Below the pieces are notes generated by a model. The model was not told the origin of the DNA and made no database searches. It worked only from the letters and a program-made list of their open reading frames with translations. A DNA stretch of 64,000 nt, taken from assembly GCF_000016645.1 (NCBI RefSeq), contig NC_009441.1, positions 2,418,001 through 2,482,000 of the forward strand. The letters run 5' to 3'. Below are positions 54,300 to 61,700 of the stretch, piece after piece (positions within the stretch are counted from its first letter, which is position 1; each line of letters starts with the position of its first letter). Both the position numbers and the translations under genes were made by a program. The stretch comes from Flavobacterium johnsoniae UW101. GTDB lineage: Bacteria; Bacteroidota; Bacteroidia; Flavobacteriales; Flavobacteriaceae.

Positions 54300-56315
54300 T
54301 TGAAAATTCTTGCCAGAAAAATATTCTTTTTGTCTTTACTAATTCTTTTTTTTTCATGTAAAAAAAGCGATGCTGTTTTATTCGATTCAACTCACATTAG
54401 TAGTCTCGAAGAATACCAAAAAGAGGAATATCTGGATTCTATAGTAGATTTGCTAAAATATAAAAAGAACGATTCGATTACCAGAGATTTGTACTTAAAG
54501 GCTGCTTCGGAATATTATGTTATTAATAATCTGAAAAAATCACTAGCCAGCAGCCAAAAAGCGCTAGATCTTTCAAAAAGAGTTAATGACACTGTAAGAA
54601 TGGCAAAGGCATTTTATTATGCTGGGGATTGTTACGAAAACTCAAAAAAGGACAGCGCTTATTTTTTTTATTTAAAAGCAGAAAAAATCTATCATAAAAT
54701 CCATGATTATAATAATGTGGGCAAAATGCTGTTCAACAAAGCATATGTCCTATTTTATGATGGTAATTATGTTGAATGCGAAATAGAGGTTTCTAAAGCG
54801 TTGCAATATTTAAAAAAATCTTCAAATCACGAATTAATATATTCTTGCAATACCTTAATGGGGAACTGTTTAGAAAAATTAGTAGATTATAATGAAGCAT
54901 TGCGTTATCATAATTTAGCGCTTGCTGAATTGAAGAAAATGAAAATTGATGACGAAATTAATAGTTATAATGTTAGTTCTATCATTAATATTTGTAATCT
55001 ATACGACCTAAAAGGAGAATATTCTAAATCTATTGAGCAGCTGCAAAAATTACTTTCGAAGGATTTAAAAAAGAAATGGCCAAGATTATATGCAAATGTT
55101 TTAAGCAACCTGGCTTATTCAAAAACGAAAAATGGAGATTATAAAAATGTTGAAGCTATGTTTTCAGAATCCTTAAGGATTGTTGACAGCATTGGTGTTG
55201 AATCTGATATATTATACAAAAAGATCTATATCGGGGAATATTTTTTAACTCAGAAGGACACTGCCAAATCAATTAGTAACATAAAAGAAGCTAATGATCT
55301 TGCAATTAAACTAAACAGCAGTAATGAAATTTTAACTTCGTCTAAGCTGCTTTCTAAAATTGATAAAAAAAATGGGCTGTATTATACAAATTACTATATA
55401 AAAGTAAGTGATAGTATAAACAGAGTACAAAGAAAAGCCCATGATAAATATGCAAGAATTGAGTATGAAACCTCAAGGATTGAAGACGAAAATAAAGTTT
55501 TGACAAAAAAAAATCTATTCATATTAATTATCTCATTTGTACTGATACTTTTGTTTTTGACTATTCTGATTTTCAGATATTCTAAATATAAGAATAAAGA
55601 ATTACAGTTTTTAATCAAACAAAAAAAAGCAAATGAAGAGATCTACAGATTGCTAATCGAGCAAAATGAAAAAATAAACATTGCGAGAGAGAACGAAAAA
55701 ACCAGAATTGCCAGAGAACTGCATGATGGAATAATGAATAAAATTTATTCGATTCGAATGAATTTAGGCTTTTTTAATTCTAAAACCGATCCGGAGATAG
55801 TTGAGAAACGCAAAAGCTATATTTTAGAATTACAAAATGTTGAAAACGAAATAAGAATGATTTCGCATGAGTTAAATCAGAATCCTTTTTTTGAGGCAAA
55901 TGATTTTAATACATTGTTGATGAATCTTATTCACAATCAAGTAGATATTACAAAAACACAATTTAAATATGTGGTCGATGATTCTATTGATTGGACTGCA
56001 GTGCAGAATATTTATAAAATAAATTTATACAGAATTGTTCAGGAATCAATCCTAAACGTCAATAAGTATGCAAATGCAAAAAATTGTCAGATAAAAATTC
56101 AGAAAGTAAAAAGCAATTCTCTAAAATTAAGTATTAGTGATGATGGTGAAGGTTTTGATATTAAAACATCCAAAACCGGAATTGGAATCAATAATATGAA
56201 AGACAGAACAATTTCCTTAAAAGGTAAATTTAAAATTAAATCAAAAACAGGTAAAGGAACCAAAATAGATATAACCTTTAACCTTGACACTATTGTAATT
56301 GAAGCTTTAGAATAG
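54300..56315 (+). CDS. TPR-type sensor histidine kinase (HisKA_3 family) with lipoprotein-like signal
   Basis: About 671 aa from the TTG at 54300, which gives a compact signal (KILARKIFFLSLLILFFSC). A TTG at 54273 would add nine residues. Residues about 40-370 are TPR-like helices (repeated pattern YNEALRYHNLALAELKK). One membrane helix lies at about 406-427, then a coiled coil and a LytS/NarX-type HisKA_3 box with His475 in ARELHDGIMNKIY. A HATPase with ISDDGEGFD and GIGINNMKDR follows. It probably phosphorylates the NarL-type regulator on the other side of the lipoprotein gene. The LFFSC lipobox plus a membrane helix is an unusual anchor combination. Confidence 0.85.
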   Translation: MKILARKIFFLSLLILFFSCKKSDAVLFDSTHISSLEEYQKEEYLDSIVDLLKYKKNDSITRDLYLKAASEYYVINNLKKSLASSQKALDLSKRVNDTVRMAKAFYYAGDCYENSKKDSAYFFYLKAEKIYHKIHDYNNVGKMLFNKAYVLFYDGNYVECEIEVSKALQYLKKSSNHELIYSCNTLMGNCLEKLVDYNEALRYHNLALAELKKMKIDDEINSYNVSSIINICNLYDLKGEYSKSIEQLQKLLSKDLKKKWPRLYANVLSNLAYSKTKNGDYKNVEAMFSESLRIVDSIGVESDILYKKIYIGEYFLTQKDTAKSISNIKEANDLAIKLNSSNEILTSSKLLSKIDKKNGLYYTNYYIKVSDSINRVQRKAHDKYARIEYETSRIEDENKVLTKKNLFILIISFVLILLFLTILIFRYSKYKNKELQFLIKQKKANEEIYRLLIEQNEKINIARENEKTRIARELHDGIMNKIYSIRMNLGFFNSKTDPEIVEKRKSYILELQNVENEIRMISHELNQNPFFEANDFNTLLMNLIHNQVDITKTQFKYVVDDSIDWTAVQNIYKINLYRIVQESILNVNKYANAKNCQIKIQKVKSNSLKLSISDDGEGFDIKTSKTGIGINNMKDRTISLKGKFKIKSKTGKGTKIDITFNLDTIVIEALE

Positions 56316-56470
56316 TTTTGAATTTTAAGAATCGAAAAAGGTAAAATCTCAAGACGTCTTTAGATTTTTATAAAAACAGATACTCAATGTTTTTTACGAT
56401 TATCTGTTAATCAATTAATATATTCTTCCTTACTTATATCCATTTTACGTTTTTAAAATGTTAAACACTT

Positions 56471-56500
56471 AAACCATCTTTTTATTTAAAAGATGGTTTT
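56471..56500 (+). terminator. Terminator behind the sensor kinase
   Basis: AAACCATCTTTT pairs with AAAAGATGGTTTTTT. It separates the kinase gene from the transferase gene. The remaining gap 56316-56793 otherwise holds the CCGTAAT pair and the transferase promoter. Confidence 0.75.
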
Positions 56501-56595
56501 TTGCTTATATATTTCTTTACCCTTTAACTCAATATTGTAAAGTGATACAGTGCGCTTATTCAGATATATATTTATTATTTCAGGATAATCGAACA

Positions 56596-56625
56596 CCGTA
56601 ATTTTTAGTCAAAAAGTCCGTAATT
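56596..56625. promoter_or_regulatory. Paired CCGTAAT direct repeat upstream of the transferase gene
   Basis: CCGTAAT occurs at 56596 and 56618, exactly 22 bp apart, with a T-rich spacer containing TCAAAA. It ends 169 bp before the TTG start of the transferase gene. Spacing by two helical turns puts both on one DNA face. A near-identical arrangement precedes the NRPS gene. Confidence 0.6.
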
Positions 56626-56793
56626 TTTTTTTTGAAATCACTTGTATTTTCGTAATGTCTCTACTAAAGGTGCTTTAAATCACTATGATTTAGTAATGTG
56701 GTATTATGTTTTAACAAAACTTAATTGATATCACTATAGAGATTAGAATAACGAGAACTTAATTCCTGCCTTTAATTTAAAACCGATACAGTT

Positions 56794-57426
56794 TTGATTT
56801 ACATATATTACTCTTATATCGCTGAGGATAATTGTGAAAGCCTTATTAAAAATGAGCTGCCAAAATTTTCATCAGATTTTCAGAATAGAATAAAAAGCTA
56901 TCGCAGATGGCAGGATGCCCAATTATCCCTCTTGGGCAGGATAATTTTATTTAAGGCAGTTGACCATATCTATAATGGTAAATTTCAAAGTAGGGAAATA
57001 GAGCAGACGCAGTACAATAAGCCTTACTTTAAAAACGGTTCTATTCAATTTAATATTTCTCATTCTGGAGAGATCGTAGTTTGTGCTTTATGTGAAAAAT
57101 CACAAGTAGGAATTGATATAGAATTTATAACAGATGTTTTAATTGATGACTGTAAATGGCAGATGACTGAAAATGAATGGCTGACCCTTACTTCATCAGA
57201 TAAAATAAAAGAAGCATTTTTTGGATACTGGACACAAAAAGAAGCGGTTATAAAAGCAAATGGACTGGGATTATCAATACCATTAAAAACATTCGAGGTT
57301 TTAGAAGAGACGGCAATTATTAAAGGCCAAAAATTTTTCTTAAAAGAAATTGAAATTGATGAAAAGTATAAATGCTATATCGCTTTGGATAGAGAAATAG
57401 ATCAGATCTGTGTCAGAAAAATATAG
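56794..57426 (+). CDS. 4'-phosphopantetheinyl transferase (Sfp-like)
   Basis: 210 aa from the TTG at 56794; no ATG lies nearby in frame. It has the Sfp/ACPS-like motifs VGIDIE (about 108-113, Mg-binding) and WTQKEAVIKA (about 150-159, catalytic). It attaches the phosphopantetheine arm of CoA to the T-domain serine of NRPSs, and the neighbouring NRPS (Ser753) is the obvious substrate. TTG starts are infrequent here and could limit its amount. Confidence 0.9.
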   Translation: MIYIYYSYIAEDNCESLIKNELPKFSSDFQNRIKSYRRWQDAQLSLLGRIILFKAVDHIYNGKFQSREIEQTQYNKPYFKNGSIQFNISHSGEIVVCALCEKSQVGIDIEFITDVLIDDCKWQMTENEWLTLTSSDKIKEAFFGYWTQKEAVIKANGLGLSIPLKTFEVLEETAIIKGQKFFLKEIEIDEKYKCYIALDREIDQICVRKI

Positions 57427-57465
57427 GATAAGTGTTTTTTAAGTATTAACCATTAAAAAAAAATT

Positions 57466-58434
57466 ATGAATAAGAAAATTTTAGTTATAGGTGCATGCGG
57501 TCAGATTGGCACAGAACTTACCTTGAGATTGAGACAAATATACGGAGTTGAAAATGTTATTGCCTCTGATATTGTAAAACCTGATAATGATGTTGTTAAT
57601 CAAGGATATTTTGAAATTATCGACGCTTTGAATTTTGATCAAGTCGAGTATTTTGTTGAAAAATATAGTATTGATGAAGTGTATTTATTGTCGGCTTTAT
57701 TGTCGGCTTCGGCAGAAAAAGCATACGCTTTTGCATGGGATTTAAATATGAATTCGCTTTTTCATGTGCTTAATTTAGCAAAAGAGAAAAAAATAAAAAA
57801 AATATTCTGGCCTTCAAGCATAGCCGTTTTTGGAAATAATACACCACGCGAAAAAACACCTCAATATACTGTTATGGAGCCTTCTACTGTGTATGGAATC
57901 AGTAAACAAACTGGAGAAAGATGGTGCGAATATTATCATAAAACTTTTGGTGTAGATGTTCGAAGTGTAAGATATCCCGGAATCATCAGCTGGTCTGCGC
58001 CGCCGGGTGGAGGAACAACAGATTATGCAGTCGATATTTTTCATTCGGCAATAAAAGAGCAAAAATATCATTGCTTTTTATCTCCGGAAACCAAACTGCC
58101 AATGATGTATATTGATGATGCAATAGATGCGGCAATCGACATTATGGATGCACCTGGTGATTTAATAAAAATTAGATCCTCTTATAACTTGTCGGCAATG
58201 AGTTTCAGTCCTCACGAAATAGCCAATGAAATTAAAAAGCACATTCCTGAGTTTGAAATAACTTATAAAGAAAACGATTTTCGACAAACGATTGCTGACA
58301 GCTGGCCGGACAGCATTGACGACAATAATGCCAGAACAGACTGGAATTGGAAAAATAAGTTTGATCTGCAGGACATGACTTCAATAATGCTGGAAAAATT
58401 AGAAGAAACAATTCAAAGTCAAATACTTCTTTAA
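57466..58434 (+). CDS. tdh: L-threonine 3-dehydrogenase (short-chain dehydrogenase type)
   Basis: 322 aa. It has the Rossmann GACGQIG motif (about 9-15), YGISKQTGE with the catalytic Tyr-x3-Lys (about 145-153), and the late motif ADSWPDSIDDNNAR that is specific to SDR-type threonine dehydrogenases, a form seen in flavobacteria. It oxidises L-threonine to 2-amino-3-ketobutyrate with NAD. The position 31 bp after the transferase gene suggests it serves the NRPS product, for example by supplying or modifying a threonine-derived building block, or that it is a housekeeping neighbour. Confidence 0.85.
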   Translation: MNKKILVIGACGQIGTELTLRLRQIYGVENVIASDIVKPDNDVVNQGYFEIIDALNFDQVEYFVEKYSIDEVYLLSALLSASAEKAYAFAWDLNMNSLFHVLNLAKEKKIKKIFWPSSIAVFGNNTPREKTPQYTVMEPSTVYGISKQTGERWCEYYHKTFGVDVRSVRYPGIISWSAPPGGGTTDYAVDIFHSAIKEQKYHCFLSPETKLPMMYIDDAIDAAIDIMDAPGDLIKIRSSYNLSAMSFSPHEIANEIKKHIPEFEITYKENDFRQTIADSWPDSIDDNNARTDWNWKNKFDLQDMTSIMLEKLEETIQSQILL

Positions 58435-58563
58435 AAAAATCACAGGAAAAATTCATTTATAAAAAACGGACAATCTTAAAATCCTATACAGAAAATACTT
58501 TTTTTTAAGCTTTGATAATCAGTAGTTTAATTCGGTATAAGGTTGTTTTGAAATTAGTTGAAT

Positions 58564-58594
58564 CCGTAATTTTTATATCAAAAGTCCGTAATTT
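58564..58594. promoter_or_regulatory. Paired CCGTAAT direct repeat upstream of the NRPS gene
   Basis: CCGTAAT occurs at 58564 and 58586, again 22 bp apart with a TCAAAA-containing spacer, ending 145 bp before the NRPS ATG. Same layout as at 56596-56625. The gap 58435-58739 is otherwise featureless. Confidence 0.6.
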
Positions 58595-58739
58595 ATAAAT
58601 GAATCTTCCTATTATTTTAGCATATCGTCTAACGTGTCTTATATATTGAAAATTACACAGTTAGATACCCTTCCTTAGAATCTGGAAACTACGATACATT
58701 TAAAACTAAAAAATTTTATTATTTATAAATAAAGATAAA

Positions 58740-61700
58740 ATGAACCACATCAATGACAAAATAGCAAAAGATTACTGGTACAAAAAAAACAATAGAATTG
58801 TGTATACAAAAGAAGGTTTTTCTGAAAACACTTCTGTTGATTTTACCATTGTCGATGCCGGCAGACTCTCTTATTTCTATAAAGTAACAGGAGAAAATAC
58901 AGATGCAGAATTTACAGTTTTAATTGCACTTTATAATTTACTGCTGCAAAGATATATTGTCGATGGGAATGTATCGTTTTTGAAGTCCTTTTTAGATTCT
59001 CAAATAGGATTGTTGAGTTATGAGTTTCAGCCAATTGGTAAAAAAACGGTAAAAGAATTTATACAAGAAACCAAGCAGGAAATTCAGGAAGTGTACAAAC
59101 ATGCTCCTTATTATAAAACTGAGAAAGAAAAAGCGAATGTCGAATATATTCCTTTTCAGTTTAATTACGGAACAGAAAATAAACTGAATGAATCGTTTAG
59201 TGAATTGTCATGTCGCATTGAAAAGCTTGAGAATAGAGATTTAAAAATCACTTTACATTATTCTTCAAAATTTGCCGAAAATAATCTAGCACTGCATCTT
59301 TTAAAGAATTTTGGAAGATTGCTGGAAGAATTAGAAGCAAATATCAATCTTTCGGCCGTGAAGATTTCTTTGGTATCTAATGAAGAAGAAAAAAACTTAC
59401 TTTATAATCTAAACTCTCAAAAAACAGATTATAATCGTGCTTTAACTCTCGTAGAAATTGTAGAAAATCAGGTATATAAAACACCTAATGATATTGCAGT
59501 TATCTGTAAAGAGAAATCCCTTACTTATGGTGAATTAAATAAACTTGCCAACCAGCTTTCTAACTATCTGATACAACAAGGAGTATCTGAAGGTGATTTT
59601 GTTGGAGTTAAATTGGAAAGAAGCGAAAAATTGCTTGTGTCTATATTAGCAGTTTTAAAAGCTGGGGCGACTTATGTACCTCTGGATGTTAATTATCCTG
59701 CAGAAAGAATCGCATACATTGAAACTGACAGCAATTGCAAATTGGTTATTACGGGTGCTGTATACGATGATTTTCTGGAAAGCCAGGAAAAATATAATAT
59801 AGAAAATATCTCATTGAACAGAAAATCAGATGATACGGCATATATTATTTATACTTCAGGAACTACAGGAAATCCAAAAGGTGTAATGATAACGCATCAA
59901 AATGCTGTTGCTTTAATTCATTGGGCACAAGAAGAATTTAATCCGGAAAATTTTGAAATTGTATACGCAGCTACATCACATTGTTTTGATCTTTCGATAT
60001 ACGAAATGTTTTACCCATTATCTGTTGGAAAAAGAATCAAAATATTAAATAACGCCCTGGAGATTGGACCAGAATTGACAAAAGATAAAAACATCTTATT
60101 GAATACAGTTCCGTCAAGTATCCGAAATATTTTAGCTGAAGGATTTTCTCTTGAAAATGTAAGCATTATTAATCTTGCCGGAGAACCGTTTCCGGTTGAT
60201 ATAGCCAAAAAGTTATTGCAGACCAATGCCGAAATTAGAAATCTGTACGGCCCGTCTGAAGATACAACTTACAGTACCTGCTATAAATTATCTTCAGCAA
60301 AAAACTATCAGACTATACCAATTGGTAAAGCCATTTCGAATACTCAGGCTTATATTTTAGATGAAGAACTGCAATTAGTGCCTATGGGTACAATTGGAAA
60401 ATTATACCTTTCAGGAGATGGAATTGCAAATGGTTATCTCAATAAACCAGAATTGACTGCAGCAAAGTTTATAGAAAACCCTTTTGCTGAAGGGCACAAA
60501 ATGTATGATACAGGCGATTTAGTAAAATGGATGCCTGATGGAAATCTGGCTTTTCTTGGCAGAAAAGACCATCAGATAAAACTTCGCGGTTATCGTATTG
60601 AACTTGAAGAAATAGAAAATGTAATTTCTTCCTTTTCTGAAAATATTGGACAGGCAGTTGTTGCAGTAAGAAAAAATAATGGTGAAGATTTTTTAGCTGC
60701 CTATTTTACAGAAATTGAAAATGTAAGTAAAACAGATTTAAGAGCTTATTTAGAAAAGCAGCTTCCGGCTTACATGATTCCATCTTATTTTACAGCGGTA
60801 GAAAAAATTCCATTAACTCCAAACGGCAAGATAAACAAAGATGCCCTTTCTGAAATTACGGATGCTTTCATTGTTAAAAACGAGTATGAAGCTCCTTCGG
60901 ATGCTGTTGAAAACGAATTAGTTGAGATTTGGGAGCAGACTCTCGGAATTTCTCCAATTGGTGTAAATGATCATTTTTTTGAATTGGGAGGTCATAGTTT
61001 AATGATTTCTCAGATTATAAATGCGATTTACAAGAACCTTAATAAAAGCGTTCCATACAAAGTTTTTTATACCAATCCTACAATCAAAGATTTAAGAAAG
61101 TCATTGAAGGATCAGGAATATTTACCAATCCCTTTAACACCTTATTCTGAATCGTACCCATTAACACATTCCCAAAACAGGTTATGGATGTTAAGCCAAT
61201 TAGAAGGCGGAAACGAAGCCTATCAAATATCCGGAGCTGTAGTTTTGAAAGGACAATTAAATGCTTATAATTTTTGTAATGCATTCGATCATGTAATTAC
61301 GCATCACGAAGTTCTTAGAACGATTTTTAAGAAAAATGAAGAAGGAACTGTAAAACAATATATTATTCCTGATAATGAATTTCATTTTGCAATAGAAAAT
61401 AAAGATTTTTCTACTTCTACATCTCCGTATGAAGAGATACAAAGTTATATAGGAGAAAAAAATAAAGAAAGTTATAATCTGGCAGAAGCACCTTTATTTA
61501 AAGCCTCTTTATTAAAGACTGCTGCTGATAATTTTGTGTTCTATTTGTCGATTCACCACCTTATAAGCGATGGATGGTCATTAAAAGTCCTAACTGCACA
61601 AGTTTTAGAATATTATACCATTTTAGAATCTGGAAATGTTATTCCATCTCCTGAACATAAAATTCAGTTTAAGGATTATGCTGCCTGGACGCAGGATGAA

